Shown in pieces: positions 1-11,999 of a DNA stretch of 64,000 bases (its first letter is position 1; each line of letters starts with the position of its first letter). Under the pieces are notes generated by a model. It was given only the letters and a program-made list of their open reading frames with translations, was not told the DNA's origin and ran no database searches. The DNA is from Lycium barbarum (lineage: Eukaryota; Streptophyta; Magnoliopsida; Solanales; Solanaceae): assembly GCF_019175385.1 (NCBI RefSeq), contig NC_083348.1, positions 4,045,001-4,109,000 of the forward strand, given 5' to 3'. A program made the position numbers and the translations under genes.

Positions 1-261
1 AGAAATTTCAATTTTACCCTCGTGGGTTGGGCGTCGTATCTTAGTATTCTAGATTCCTTCTTGGGTTGTACCAATCATATATTCTTAACTCTTGATTACT
101 CAAATTACTTGCATTTCCTAGACCCCTCCCGTCTTGACATTTCTCTCCGAAAATGGAAGGTGAAGTTCAAGTGGACATTCGCGGCACCTGCTCGGTCTCA
201 AGGTAGGTTATGGATTACTTGAGTTAGACTCCGATTAGGATTTCATGTGTGAATGGTAGAG

Positions 262-570
262 ATTGATGGAGAAAGCATGCTTAGGTCTTCGGACATAGTG
301 TTGGGATGGATATTCTTAGGTTGGTACTGTTATGTGTGGCTTGTCGCCAATTGTGATGTTGAACTTGACGCATTTGTTTGACCGTGTGAACTAGTGGCTT
401 GTTAGTATGATTGGGCTCGCGCCATGCCTTATAGGTTGTACTTGTTTCCCATTTACCTTTTTGGTTATACTCCAGTTACTGAAGCATATGTAGAGTTAGT
501 TATTGAGGGAGAAAGCATGCTAAGCCTTCGGGTGTGAAGTTAGGATGGATATTTTTAGGTCGGTATTGTT
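262..570 (+). repeat. Imperfect direct duplication in LTR M, period about 240 bp
   Basis: The block GAGAAAGCATGC followed by a CTTCGG motif and GGATGGATATT occurs near 269-320 and again near 509-560, offset 240 bp. Similarity fades after about 80 bp, so this is an old partial duplication within the LTR. Confidence 0.5.
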
Positions 571-894
571 GTTGACTTGTGGGCTTGTTGCGTCGGTTGT
601 TGTGATTTGGCTTGTTTCCATGTGTGTGGTATTGGACATGTTGCTAAATTGTCATGTTGTAATCGTGATACGTTCGTTTCTCACTTATATTGGCATCATC
701 ATTGATAAAGAAAAGAACTTGATTCGGTATTGATATTGTGATATGTGCTCATGCCGAGGCACGATTGAGATTTGATATGATTACATTTGAGATTGATATT
801 ATGCATTGCATGATAAATTGATATGAATTGTGATTGGTACTGATGATGATAAGTGAGAAGGGAACATCCGAGATTATGGATAGATTTGATATAG

Positions 895-1017
895 TAGCCA
901 TCTTTAGGCTGTGTGCGGAATGGGTAGTAATATGGAAGCCACTTCTGGACTGTGTACAAAGTGGCTGGTGTTGTGGGAGTCATCTCTGGGCTGTGTACGG
1001 AGTGACTAGTACATGGA
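895..1017 (+). repeat. Tandem array of about 41 bp x 3 in LTR M
   Basis: Three imperfect units contain a GGCTGTGTACGGAGTG-type core, starting near 896, 937 and 978. The array lies inside the putative intron, in the same relative place as the unrelated arrays in LTRs K, G, D, B and C. Confidence 0.6.
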
Positions 1018-1936
1018 ATTTGCGGGTCCCCCATGGGTCATGACTATCGAAACGTGGAGGATATCCGTCCGTAGCATGTGTGTACGAATGGTGATTTGGC
1101 CATTGCATTGCATACATTCCAATGCATGTGCATTACATTTACATTTGGTGACTTCTTTATTGTCTGCTCCTTGGTTGTGAATTGCTCATCAAAAGATCGT
1201 CCAGTTACGTAGTGGAGTTCTTGAAAAGAAAGACATGTAGTAAGGATTAGAGGTATGACTTAGAATGTGAACAGAATCCAGTAAGACTATTCCATTTGAT
1301 GAGTTGAGATAAGTTACGTGTGCATGAGTCTGTATTTTAGAAAACTAAAGCACTGAGGATTAGAAGGTTATATCTAGGTCCAAGATCTGAGACCATTGCT
1401 AAGTTTATAACTATCTGTTATGGACCATTATCTGATTATGTCTAGTATTCGAATTTGATTGCCTATCATTTTGATCTGTTGATCTCTATTTGTTTATATG
1501 TTTTCCTAATCATTGTCGGCCTATGATACTTACCAGTACATGTGTTGTACTGATACTACTCTTGCTACATCCTATTTGGGGTATAGATTTGTTACAGGTT
1601 ATGTTCGAGATTTCATTAGCTTCTGAAGATCTCTCGGTGTCCACTCCAAACCTTATGTTAAATTTCATTCTAGAACAGAGGTTGTATTTCGTTTGTATTG
1701 TAATTCTATTTAAGTTGTAAATCTTAGAAGCTCTTGTACGAATCTAGATCCGGTTTTTGAGAAACAGTTATTGATAAAGTAACTCTTATATCTTATTCTT
1801 CGAAAATGATGTTTGGGAAATATCTAGTATGCATTCTTCTTAAATTGGTATATTTGAGTTATTGTTTTTGGGAAGGGTTCGCCTACTAAGTGGGATTGGG
1901 TAGGTGCCCGCACGATTCGCGATTTGGGTCGTTACA

Positions 1937-2283
1937 TGCATATGCCTTTAGGGCTACATTGAGTGCCTTCGGGGCTAATCATGTATGTCTAGATGCCTTA
2001 TACGAGGCTAAATAGCTTGATGTCGTGTTATTAGTTATTAGACGACAGAGGCAGGTAATTACACCTGGATTCTTTATTGACTCTTTAGTTTATGTTTAGT
2101 TATTTTATATTCCATTTCAGTATTAGTTTCAGTCACCTTAGATACTCGGCACATTATTTCATACTGACATACATTTTCTTGGGTACACTGTATTCATATC
2201 CACAGGTTCAGAAAGATAGTTGGAGAGACCGCCTCAGTAGATTTGCCGAGTGCCAACTATTGCGGTAAGCTCCATGTCATCTG
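1937..2283 (+). repeat. LTR fragment L, K-type
   Basis: It aligns with 8005-8360 of LTR K at roughly 85-90% by eye (shared GAGTGCCTTCGGG, TTATACGAGGCTAA, GATTTGCCGAGT). It includes the branch-like TACTGAC (2162-2168) and acceptor CACAG|G ending at 2205, 38 nt from the branch adenosine. Similarity to K stops at about 2283, so the last ~450 bp of this LTR copy are missing. It may be the partner LTR of K or an independent copy. Confidence 0.6.
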
Positions 2284-2428
2284 CTTAAGACCCTAAGATG
2301 GGAATATTTAACACACCCTGTGAATAGCAGGTTATGAGAGTTTCAGGAGGTAATAGTATAAGTTTTAGCAGGCAAAAGAGGCAAGGTGAAAAGATATGAG
2401 GCACCCAGTCAGGGAAGATTCTAAGTAT

Positions 2429-3579
2429 GGTAAAGGGTCATATATACCTCTGTCCTATCTCGAAACAGTTGTTTGCTTGCTTTTTTGATGATATATACCT
2501 GCACCGTTAGCGTTTTGATCATATATACCTCTGCATCTAACGACCACTTTTAACTGGACACGTGGCATAATCTCAACGGCCCACCCCTTTTTATATTTTA
2601 TTTAATTAAATATTAGACCTAGCTAATTATTTTAAATCCAACCCGCTCCATACATGACCCATACCCGTAACCCTATGTTCAACATCTCCGTGCATCCTTT
2701 CTTCCTTATTCTTACCCAAAAATCGACAAACCCATATAAAATATCGCCGAATCTCGGCCAATTCAACTCAAAATCCCCAGCATTTCCTTAACACAAATCT
2801 ATTCAACTTCCATTCAAAATCAAGAAACCCGCAGGCAACTAATGTCATCATCACCAAAAAGAAATCCGAATCCAAACATAAAATTTTAAAGAAGAAAATT
2901 ATTTTCCTTGCCCCTTATTCCTCTCCATTACTCGTCACTAACATTGTCCACCACCATCAAGATATCTAGTTGAATTACACATCTTCACTCAAAAAACCCA
3001 AAATGAAAAGTTCTAATTAAATTTTCTAAAAGTTCTAATAAAAAATGAAATGTGCACAGATTCTTCCGTGAAAGAACAAAGAGCATTTTAAGACTATGAT
3101 GTTTGAAAATTCAAACTCTCTGTTCGAATTTAAAGGCTAAAAGGGATGATAAGTTGTTGGAACGAAAAATGGTGAAGAAGACAGAGAGGAAGAGGGGATT
3201 TTGGAAAGTGAAAGGGTGTTTGGATGCAAAGCTACCATTTCTTTTTAATGGAGTTCTTTGTTTTTTTCTTCTATTTATGAGAAGTTCTAAAACAAAGAGA
3301 AGGAGGATTAAGATGAATAACCATAGGTTGTGGGTGCGGGTTATGCGGGTATGGGTTATGAGAATTGGGGGTTTGGTTATCAAAATAAAATAAAAAAGAA
3401 AAGAAAAGATTGGGACGTTTAGGATCTTCCCACGTGTCCCTGTTAAAGTGGCTGTTAGAGGCATGGGTATATATGATCAAAACGCTAACGACGGGGGTAT
3501 ATATCATCAAAAAAGCAAACGGGGGATACACACAACTATTTCGAGATAGTACAGGGGTATATATGACCCTTTTCCGTTA
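2429..3579. mobile_element. Mutator-like non-autonomous element (MITE), about 1.15 kb
   Basis: Long terminal inverted repeats are visible. The left arm (about 2432-2580) begins AAAGGGTCATATATACC and the right arm (about 3425-3572) ends GGTATATATGACCCTTT. Inside both arms are TTTTTTGATGATATATACC, GTTAGCGTTTTGATC and a GGACACGTGG-type block, so the arms are about 150 bp. A TAAGTAT word flanks both sides (2422-2428 and 3580-3586), perhaps part of a 9-bp duplication typical of Mutator-like elements. The interior has no transposase-like reading frame; the short ORFs there are low-complexity. The termini match a repeat type I know from Solanaceae. Family is inferred from TIR length and possible TSD size. 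Confidence 0.75.
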
Positions 3580-4883
3580 TAAGTATTTACAATTCAGGCA
3601 GGGAAATATAAGCATGGTAAGTCCTCTTCTAACTCTAATAGAGGTACATACAATTAGCTGCACCTATTTTAGTTATGCTTTATGAGAACTAGCAGATATA
3701 GCGTAAGAGAAAGACATGATTTTAAGATCTAGCTGAGGTTAGAGTAACCTAGAACTGTGGACAGATTGTTAGCACTAGATGACATTCCCGAATAATATGG
3801 TGAACGTGATAATAGTTCCCCTTATGTGGCACCAAGGTGGTGTACTCTAAAACAGTACAGTCAGATATGATTACCAAAATGATTAGAAAATTTCGAAGCT
3901 AGGTGTTTGAATCCTAGAAGGGATAAGTACTAACCTAATCATGGGTTCCGTCCCCAATAAAGGAAAATATTAAGTGACCAGAAGAACAAAGTGGGACGAA
4001 ACATGGGAGCTAAAATCTATCGAGTACCTTGTTGAAGTTTTCAGAATAAATAAAGAGACAGGAACATTAGTAAAAGGATAATAGGAAGATAAGTGAAGCA
4101 TTACGAGTAAAATGTGATAAATTGATGATAATAGTAAGTTAGAATATGGCAAGATGACAAAGTTCATGGCCAAGTACAAAAGGAGACAAAAGAAGATGGA
4201 TCTTGAGATCATAAGAGAGTATAAGCCATAAGGTTATACCCACATTTCGAGAAACGAATTGGAGACTCCAACAAGATTATTAGAAGGCTAACTTAGATTC
4301 TCGGGGTAACTAAATTCAGTATGGGCTAACAAACAAGATAACTGAACAGGAATTAAGGACTCAAAAGATTTCAAAAATAGTTGATATCGAGAGAATTATA
4401 GAGGTCGTGATCCAGCAGACTTCATTTAAATTACAAGAGATCTATCTAACGAGACAGACCCAGTAACTATCTTTGACTAACAAATCAGATGTGATTACTG
4501 TAACAACATTATGGAACTGTAAGGATACCACAAAATTGTAGTTCAGTCATATACTATTCACTCAACCATAGCACGTTATACTATCCCCGTCTTATGACTA
4601 GTTGATACCCGAGTCCATAAGTTACATCATAGCCCGGGACAAGCTAGTAGATCTTGAGGTGAGCTCTTATTCATGATTTACAGTACTTATGGTTGACGGT
4701 CGTGTGATACCAAGTGTTGCTATTTATAGATATTGACCCTCTGTGGTATGTATAGTGTGTTTTGTGGCTGCTTACAGGTTGGGTTTTAATTCAGTTTACA
4801 GAGAAGGCTCTGGTAAATTTTTTTAAGTCTCTGGTAATTTTTTTTAAGTCTCTAAGAGTTAAAATTTGAGGACGAATGTTTCT
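3580..4883 (+). other. Decayed internal region of element J
   Basis: Together with 2284-2428 this is the sequence to the left of a clear polypurine tract and LTR start (4884-4897), so by position it is the 3' interior of a plus-strand LTR element. Stops are frequent in all frames and I cannot recognise gag or pol. A short tandem of a GGTAATTTTTTTTAAGTCTCT-like word occurs near 4810-4855. Confidence 0.35.
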
Positions 4884-4896
4884 AAAGGGGGAAGAA
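4884..4896 (+). other. Polypurine tract of element J
   Basis: AAAGGGGGAAGAA directly precedes TGTTACATCCCG. The upstream words GAGGACGAATGTT are the same as those before the polypurine tracts of elements B and C. This is where plus-strand DNA priming would start. Confidence 0.7.
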
Positions 4897-5064
4897 TGTT
4901 ACATCCCGTACTTTTGTACGTTGGATTTATCGTAAGTTAATCGACATAAGTTCAAGGATAAGATTATTTTTGAGGTTATAAGATTTATACTATGTTTGAC
5001 AAGTGATAAATAAGTGTTGTGAAGCTTAGAAGTTAAGGGAATTGGAGAGTATAAGGTTCATCGA
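4897..5064 (+). repeat. 3' LTR head of element J
   Basis: It begins TGTTACATCCCGTAC immediately after a polypurine tract. Only about 168 bp are seen before a second LTR-like start (TGTAATATCCCGG) at 5065, so K may be inserted in it or the two may have been joined by deletion. Confidence 0.6.
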
Positions 5065-5664
5065 TGTAATATCCCGGGCTTTCGGGCTATGGTTTGAGCC
5101 ACTCGAAGTATGTAAGTAGACCTGAGTCCCCCAGAATTTTGATCATATTCGAGTATGCAAATAAAGAGCTCGTCGTATAAGAAGATGAAGTTTCGAAATG
5201 ATTTCAGACGTAAAAGTGTGACGACGATGGTTGGAAATAATATATTGTGTATGGCAAAAGAGTCTATGGAATAGTGTTATATCACATAATCATGATAATG
5301 AGTATATGAAGTGTGTCAAAAATAATTACTATATAAGTGAATTAAGATCAAGAAATTAATTATGAATTAAGATCAATAAATTAATTATGTGTGTAATTGA
5401 TTAAATAAGAGAATTGTAATGAAAGAGAAGAAATTAATTGAGAGCATTGAATAAGTATTATTCATAAGTCATGTAGATTAGCTACTATGGCTGCAAGAGT
5501 GTACACTTATACATGCATAAGGATGAGGTGGCACTATTTATCATAGTGTCCAAAGAGGTGACCCAATAATTCCCACGTGTAAAGGGTAAATGGTCCATTA
5601 AGTGTCTTATCTCTAATGTTGACATTTAATTGTAAGGACATATACACACACTAGAGGCCAGATC

Positions 5665-5678
5665 CCGTGCCAGCACGG
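5665..5678. other. Perfect hairpin CCGTGC-CA-GCACGG
   Basis: A six-base perfect stem with a two-base loop in AT-rich sequence. Similar GTGC/GCAC hairpins end some plant repeats, but I cannot place this one in a family. Confidence 0.35.
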
Positions 5679-6015
5679 TCCCTGCACGTAATGCTTCATT
5701 TTTAATATTTTTGTAATATTATGTTTTTTTTTACTTGCAATTTTATATTTTTCTTAATAAGAATAATATTAACGATATGTTTTCATCGAGAAAACAAAGA
5801 AAAAAAATCAAATACTTCATATTATGTTATTCCTTTTTAAAAATTCTTGTTTTAAGTTTTCTTTTGTGCTACACAAAAAGTAGTAAATTTAACATTTTCA
5901 GAACCAATAATTTCAATTATGTCGTAGTAATTGTAAAATTGTACAATTTGAATAATGGAGGAGATTAGTTATACTGTGTATCGGCTTAATGAACACGACA
6001 ACCTGTCCAATTATG

Positions 6016-6276
6016 AGCCCTTTGAATTGGCTTATAAGTTGCTTATAAGCTGTTTTCAGTTTTTTTGAGTGTTTGACTGGCCAGCTTAAAGTCATTTTGT
6101 GCTTAAAATAAGCTCAAAAAAATAATTGGGCCCGTTTGACTTAGCTTATCTAAAACAGCTTATAAGCTAAAAACAATTATAAGCCAAAAAAAAAAAAAAA
6201 GTTGGACTACCCCAACTTATTTTATTTTAGCTTATAAGCTGCAAGCTGCTTAAAATAAGTTCATCCAAACAGGCTC
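6016..6276. mobile_element. hAT-like MITE, about 260 bp
   Basis: Rich in GCTTATAAGC palindromes and bounded by GAGCCCTTTGAA on the left and CCAAACAGGCTC on the right, which are imperfect inverted repeats. An inner GGGCCCGTTTGACTTAGC occurs at about 6128. It has no coding capacity. It lies within LTR K. The family assignment rests on the familiar GGCC(T/C)GTTTGG terminus; a clean 8-bp TSD was not found. Confidence 0.65.
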
Positions 6277-6457
6277 TATATGAGGAGCTTTTAGAATTGG
6301 AATTATTAAGTTAAACATATTAATTTCATGCACTAAATTTCAAGGGAAATAAATCAATTATCATATAAACTATATGATACACAAAATTAATCCCAAAGAA
6401 GTTTTATAACTGAAGTGAAAATAAAATACGTTCAAGGCTAACAGTTGAAGACTCTAA

Positions 6458-6785
6458 TTACACAACAACAACAACATACCCAATATAGTCTCACAAGTAG
6501 GGTCTGGAGAGGGTAGAATGTACGCAGATCTTACCTCTATCTTGAGAGGTAGAGAAGCTGTTTCCGATAGACCCTCAGCTCAGGAAAAGTAACTCCAAAC
6601 AGGTAGAAAAAGAAATAACGGAAGTAAAAAAAATCATGTCAAAGCATATAAAAACGGAACAGTAACTACGAGCCGTACAAGAAATAATAGATAATAATAA
6701 ACATCTAAGAAAAAGAAACTACATGAGTAATGCTACAACTGCTAACGAGACAATATTTTATTAACTACTAACCTTCTATCCTAAT
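6458..6785 (-). mobile_element. SINE/LINE 3' end with (TTG)n tail
   Basis: On the minus strand the text reads GGGTCTATCGGAAACAGC, then GGTAAGATCTGCGTACA, then GGGTATGTTGTTGTTGTTG. This is a very common Solanaceae 3' module shared by TS/SolS-type SINEs and RTE-like LINEs. The (CAA)n at about 6463-6477 is the tail. The 5' part up to about 6785 fades without a visible Pol III promoter, so this is a 5'-truncated copy. Confidence 0.6.
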
Positions 6786-7746
6786 CCGTGATTTTTATTT
6801 TTTTCGGCACAAATAATTGTTAGGCAGACAATAGTAAGAAGAAATGTAATCGATAGGCAAATCAAGAGATGGGATCCACAAGTTTGCAAGAAAATCCGAA
6901 CAACTGTAGGGAAAAGTACATAGGGCCCACGGTATACAAAAAGCTAAGTAACATTTATTAGCTGACAAATGTAATAAATAGAACGTGGAGTGATTTGTTT
7001 GTCCAAGAGTGTAAAAGTACATCTATAAAGCAATCTGGTAGCATCTATAAAGCGCCAAAAATTGCAGAATTTCTATAATGCTCTTGAGAGCTAGAAGCAG
7101 ACATGTTGTTGAACAGTAGTCTACTTCTAGCCTCTTATTAATAGTAGTAATAATATGCTACAGATGAATTCTGAAAGGGCAGCAACATGCCACCATTTCT
7201 ATAGGCAGTAACGTGACATACTATTTTAAAGAAGAAACATTTATTTCTTCTCAAGAACAATACATTGGTTTTCCGCACCGCTTTGATCTTGGTTTTCAAT
7301 TTTGTCGCGTTGTTAAATCCGAGATTTCTTCGAAGTGTAGTAAGGTGGAAGAAGAGGAGTTCTTGGCATATAAGGGAATTCTCCTCCTCTTGCTGATTTT
7401 AAGTCAATCTAGATCATAGCTAAGTTACAAAATGAGAAAGTACAGATATTATACCATAAATCGTATTTGGCGCTGTTGTTGGCTTATGGGCTGTTTGGTG
7501 TCTGTTCTAAGTTGTTTGATGGATAAGATTGATATACCTGATGTTGTTGTTGTTATTTTGATTGTTTAAACATGGGGAAAGTGGAAAAAATAGGGGAGAT
7601 GCTGTCTGATTTATTATAGAATGAGCTTGCCTCCTAATATACGCGGCATACTAGTGTTTCCTTAGCATAACGAGAGCGTTAATGTTCCTATAGATTGAGG
7701 TGCTAGACGAGCTGCGTGGATTATGTTGTTAGGAGACTTGATGCAG

Positions 7747-8280
7747 GTGTGTAAAGAATACCCATCCTTCTTTGTTTGGCATGATTCCTTGTCGAACGAG
7801 TCCCGACCAAGTGCACAAAGAATTGCCCCTCATAGAGATTCCATGTCTATGTCGTTTCATGATATTCTTGCCTTCGGGGCTATGACGATTGCGTTCGGGG
7901 CTATGATAGTTGCCTTCGGGACTATGATGTTTACCTTCAGGGCTATTGGCCATATAGTTGCCTTCGGGGCTATACAGACGTGCGCTTGCCTTCTGGGCTA
8001 TGATTATACATACAGATTACCTTCGGGGATACATTGAGTGCCTTCGGGACTAATCATGCATGTCTAGATGCCTTATACGAGGCTAAGTATCTTGATGTCG
8101 TGTTATTAGTTATTAGATGATAGAGGCAGGTAATTATAGCAGGATTCTTTATTGATTGTTCAGTTTATGTTAAGTTATCTTATATTCCATTTCAGTATTA
8201 GTTTCAGTCATCTTACATACTCGGTACATCATTTCGTACTGATGTCCCTTTGCCTGGGGACACTGTGTTCATGCCTGCAG
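7747..8280 (+). other. Putative LTR leader intron of K
   Basis: Donor-like GCAG|GTGTGTAAAG starts at 7747 and is followed by ACCCATCCTTCTTTG and GGCATGATTC, which match the downstream context of the donors in LTRs B, C, F and G. Branch-like TACTGAT is at 8237-8243; acceptor CTGCAG|G ends at 8280, 38 nt from the branch adenosine. Confidence 0.4.
7862..8050 (+). repeat. CTTCGGGGCTAT tandem array in LTR K
   Basis: About eight imperfect copies of a GCCTTCGGGGCTATG core spaced 20-45 bp. Fragment L keeps two copies at 1947-1985. The array is within the putative intron of K. Confidence 0.6.
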
Positions 8281-8807
8281 GTTCAGAAAGATAATTAGAG
8301 AGACCACTTCAGTAGATTTGCCGAGTACCGGCAAGTGTGGTAAGCTTCATGTCATTCAAAGTTATCCAGTCTGGAGTTTTGTGTATATACGGATGATGGG
8401 TAGGTCGGGACCCTGTCCCGGCCATAGTACAATCATTACTCTTTAGAGGCTTGTAGACGTATCCTGTATGTTATGTATGTCAGTGTTTCGACCTTACCGG
8501 CCCTGGTATATGTTCATTTTGGTAGTGCTGTTGTAGACGGTCATGGGGGCCTCGTCAGCCTGCGCAGTTTTATATATATTTATATATACGTTTTTGGGTG
8601 TGCTTACCCTTTAGACGAAGTTGATGTTATGTTCAGATGATTCATGATACGACCTTGTCGGCCTTTGTTGGTATTATCTGTTTGTAGGTAGTCCTCGTCG
8701 GCCTAAGTAGAGGGTTACCCCTCGAGAGCTACAGTTACAGAGTGGTACGATCGGCCCGAGTATGGTATCGTGTGCTGGCCACGTCTCTCCAAATTTGGAG
8801 CCTGACA

Positions 8808-9595
8808 CATAGGTTGAGTGATGATGTGATCATCCAAACCTTACATCAGGCACTTGACTCGGTCAACAAATCGGTGGCTGTAGTGTTGCAGAGGGTGTCA
8901 TTATAGGTAACTCATTGCCATAGCGAGTGAGCTACTTGATTAATTGACCAAAATGAATCACGCTTGGTATACAGGGTCATAAGAAGTTACCGGAGGAGGC
9001 TTCTCTAAAGTGTTATCTCAGGAAGCCATTAAGAAAGAAGAAGAAAGGTACGAGACAATGGCGTAATTGGTGACCCTAATAGCGGTTCTTGCTAAGTATG
9101 CTATGGAGAAGGCAACCAAAAAGGTGAATGCGGTTACAAGTACTATTCCAAAGCAAAGCTACCTCAATAATGCACCGTATGACCATTATGGGTAACAAGA
9201 GCAAGAATAGGAGTTAAGCTATGTCAATAATTACAAGAACCGCGGGGGGGGGGGGGGGGGGGGGGGGGGGGGAGGGGAAGGGTTCCAGCCTAATTACCAA
9301 GGATCGAGATGGCAATCTAGTAATCAAGGTAGCGGGAATTAAAGTTGGAAGAATGAGTAAGGCAGTCCGAATTGGAGAGATCATAATGAAAGAGGTTGGA
9401 GGGATAACAATTACCAAAACTTGAGTTCCAACCCTTATTTCCGCTAAAAGGACCACATGCCAACAACCTATCCAACTACCACCTTATCATAACCGTGAAT
9501 CTACTAGTGATCCCGCTAGTTCCAAACTTGAAGTCATGTTGTCAAGAATGTTGAAGAGCCAATATAAGTGCGAAACAAACATGAAAGAGAGAAAC
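8808..9595 (+). pseudogene. Decayed gag of element H (Athila/Tat-like)
   Basis: Plus-strand reading shows RLSDDVIIQT and ALDSVNKSVA near the start. From about 9041 one frame gives AVLAKYAMEKATKKVNAV, IPKQSYLNNAPYDHYG and YVNNYKNRGG. After a long G run it gives NYQGSRWQSSNQGSG, WRDHNERGWRDNNYQN, and, in a shifted frame, SSKLEVMLSRMLKSQ. The Asn/Gly/Gln-rich tract followed by a KLE.ML coiled segment resembles gag of Athila/Tat-lineage elements of Solanaceae, unlike the Tekay-type Gag elsewhere in the window. At least five in-frame stops sit where Gln is expected (CAA or CAG to TAA or TAG). It breaks off exactly at the start of element A. Confidence 0.6.
9244..9272 (+). repeat. 29-bp G homopolymer
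   Basis: It lies in the Gly-rich part of the H gag pseudogene. Length in the real genome is uncertain because such runs are prone to slippage and sequencing error. Confidence 0.7.
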
Positions 9596-11879
9596 TGTCA
9601 TGACCCAAACCGGAGGGCCATGACAGGTACCCGGGCCTTACCTGCCGAGCACCACTAAACATACTTCCATATAATATTCTAAAATAAGAGTGGACCCCGA
9701 GGGTCATCAGATGGAAACCTGCTAAATCAAAATAGAAATATGCTGAAAAAGGGATGAGTTCTAAAAGACATATTGTATGACTATGCTGGACTAAACTGTG
9801 CAAGCCGACACGGTCATCATGAAAAACTATACAACAAAAATATAGGCCGAGGGGGCCATACAACGTCTAACTATACCATGACTGTCTACAAGCCTCTACC
9901 CATATGCACAAATAAATGACGTACCAAAAATACAACAGCAACTCCGGAAGAAGAGTAGTGCTCCAACATCAGCTGAACAACATCCTACAGGAGCAGATCG
10001 TCAGCCTGCCTACTTGAACCTGCGGGCATGAAACGTAGCGCCCCCAGAAAAAAGGACGTCAGTACGGACAATGTACAGAGTATGTAAGGCATGAAAGTAA
10101 CATGGAAGAAACATAAAAGTACATAGGATGAAATGAATGCAACCTGTATGTATGAACTGCCTCTGTGGGCCAATGATATGCATAAATACTATGCATGCAT
10201 GCATAGGGGTCATACATATATATGCGTATATAATGCCTGTCAAGCGTCTATGGGCATGCCATCGTATCATATCGGTCTCTATGGGCATCATCATCATCAT
10301 CATCATTATGTGACCAGCTAATCAGGTGGTAGTGCTTATATAACGCCGTCACTTTCCCCATACCCCATATATACAATACATAATATACGCGTATATAACA
10401 CCTGAGGGGTAGGTCTATATGTGTATATATATATATATGTATGTATGAAATGCAATGCATGAATATGATAAGAACGTGTCGGAGTGACGTAAGGTCGTTA
10501 TACTTTCGAACATCATTATGAGATAGCATTTTCATCAACAAGTGACACTAGGAATCATATTGAATCTAGAGAAAGACTTACTGAAAATAACATTCTAGAA
10601 CATGAATCAACATGGAACATCCCTAGCTACTAAGAATAGAATCATCAGGGATTAGCGTTACGTTTACGTTTCGTTCATAAGGATCATGCCAAAATAAGGA
10701 AAGTTAGCCTTAACATACCTCAAGTCGTCAACCGAAGCCCACAATGAAACAATCGGGCTAAAATTCCAATCTCCTTAGTCACTACAACACTTCTAACAGT
10801 CAATAACATAACAACAACCTTATTTCCACATCACTACTCACCTCAAGACTTATATCAAACCAGCCCAATATGCTTTATATACAACACTTATACACTTCCT
10901 TCTTCCAATTATACCAAGTATAACATCCTCAATACAAGATCAACTCCAACTACTATCCTTACAACAAGGTTTTAGCTTAAAAACATATTTACAACATGAC
11001 TCAGGTTAAATTGCATCTCAACATAAACTAAAATTCATCTTTGAACCTTCCCTCCAAACCTAGCATAACCATTATATAAACTCATAAACATGGAGGTAAG
11101 ATAGAATCTTACCTCATAACTCAAGAACACATCAATTCCAAGAGTACTTTACCTTGAAGTATCCTCCAACACCACTACCAAGAGGAGAAACAAGCATCCA
11201 TGATCACTTTAGAACCTCTAAACATTTGATCTTCTCTTTTGATCCTTGATTTTTCTTAGGGGTTTGATAGATATTGTTGGAGAGGGTTTTCTAGAATATC
11301 GAAGATCAGGGAAAGTGGAGAAATGAAATAAAATGAAGGGATACACTAATTATATAAAAAATCATGAACTGCAGCCTACATAAAAATACAACCAAAAGTC
11401 CGGACCGTATTTTTAAATATGGTCTGTATTTCTTGGCCATAATTCTTAGTATAAAAATTTCCTTTCTGCCAAGGTACGGTCCGTACTTGAAATCATATAT
11501 TTTTACGAGTCGTATTTTGCACCGTACTTCTCGAATCTGTGGTCTTTCAGTTGCATTGGAATGAAAAATCTCTGAACTTGAATTTACATAGGTTATGCAT
11601 TTCATTACTCCTCATATGCTAGAAGATATACCTCCCTAAATTTGGACCAAAAATCCTGTCCAGAATTCTGCCAAATTTTCTCAAAGTTTCGACAAACTTA
11701 ATTTATTCGATTCGCTAGATCCCGGTACCTTCCAATACTTACTAAACATGATCTTAAAATCTTATACACTCGATATAGACATGCCTAATCCTGTATGACC
11801 TCGAAGGTCACTCCACTCTCTAAATCTATAGCAACCAAATCATGAGGAAACTTAACGTATAAAAGTACGGGGTGTAACA
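9596..11879 (-). repeat. 3' LTR of element A
   Basis: On the plus strand it runs from TGTCATGACCC to GGGGTGTAACA, i.e. TG...CA ends when read on the minus strand (TGTTACACCCC...GGGTCATGACA). Length 2284 bp. It holds GGACCGTAT/TACGGTCCGTA palindromes (11398-11490), a (CAT)n microsatellite (about 10286-10308) and the donor, branch and acceptor motifs. A purine tract and integrase-coding sequence follow it in the expected order. Confidence 0.88.
10020..10718 (-). other. Putative LTR leader intron of A
   Basis: On the minus strand the donor-like GAG|GTATGTTAAGGC starts at 10718. Branch-like TACTGAC lies at 10064-10058 and the acceptor CGCAG|G ends at 10020, 39 nt after the branch adenosine. The donor is followed by GGCATGATCC, as in the other families. 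Confidence 0.45.
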
Positions 11880-11890
11880 TCCTTCTCCTG
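11880..11890 (-). other. Polypurine tract of element A
   Basis: Minus strand reads AGGAGAAGGA directly before the LTR start TGTTACACCCC. Confidence 0.6.
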
Positions 11891-11999
11891 TCTACAAAAT
11901 TTTCGGTAGAGTCTCCTCTATAATTACACCACTACCAACCTACCACACAGCCTAACAACACAGTACAATGCCACACAGGGCTACAATAATCAATAACAA

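Larger units (their letters stand above)
203..1597 (+). other. Putative LTR leader intron of M
   Basis: Donor-like AAG|GTAGGTTATGG begins at 203. A branch-point-like TACTGAT lies at 1548-1554 and the acceptor-like ACAG|G ends at 1597, 44 nt after the branch adenosine. The same order and spacing recur in every other LTR of the window. Splicing is inferred, not shown. Confidence 0.4.
1..1936 (+). repeat. LTR fragment M (Ty3/gypsy, Tekay-like), left end outside window
   Basis: Plus-strand LTR whose 5' end lies before the window. Its 3' end is read as position 1936, where the text runs GATTTGGGTCGTTACA, a one-base variant of the GGGTCGTGACA end seen in the other LTRs here. It holds a splice-donor-like site (202/203), a tandem array (895-1017), the CAGTAC/GTACTG inverted repeat (1534-1552) and an acceptor-like CAG|G (1597/1598). 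The sequence right after it resembles the interior of LTR K, so M seems to be inserted in a K-type LTR. No gag or pol is attached, so solo LTR or full element cannot be told. Confidence 0.6.
5065..8807 (+). repeat. LTR K (Tekay-like) with nested MITE and SINE/LINE pieces
   Basis: The start is TGTAATATCCCGG and the probable end is GCCTGACA at 8801-8807, a decayed form of GGGTCGTGACA; the preceding GTGCTGGCCACG also fits an LTR end. It contains a core-promoter-like GGGGAGATGCTGTCTGATTT (7593-7612), a donor-like site (7747), a CTTCGGGGCTAT array and the CGGTAC/GTACTG repeat (8222-8241). Flanks do not form a matching TSD (ATCGA and CATAG). The stretches 5065-5660, 6280-6455 and 6790-7590 hold nothing else I recognise. 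Confidence 0.5.

Noticed and set aside
3103..3464. 96- to 117-codon frames inside the MITE
   Set aside because: Lys/Arg- or Phe/Leu-rich composition from AT-rich DNA; present on both strands over the same bases; no transposase motifs.
7723..8037. 104-codon frame over the CTTCGGGGCTAT array in LTR K
   Set aside because: It is a translation of the tandem repeat (FGAM-type repeats), not a gene.
5065..8807. K as a simple solo LTR with a target-site duplication
   Set aside because: The flanks (ATCGA and CATAG) do not match, and the left neighbour is another LTR head and not H gag.
9221..9456. Gly-rich and Pro-rich frames over the G run
   Set aside because: Artefacts of a homopolymer within the H gag pseudogene.
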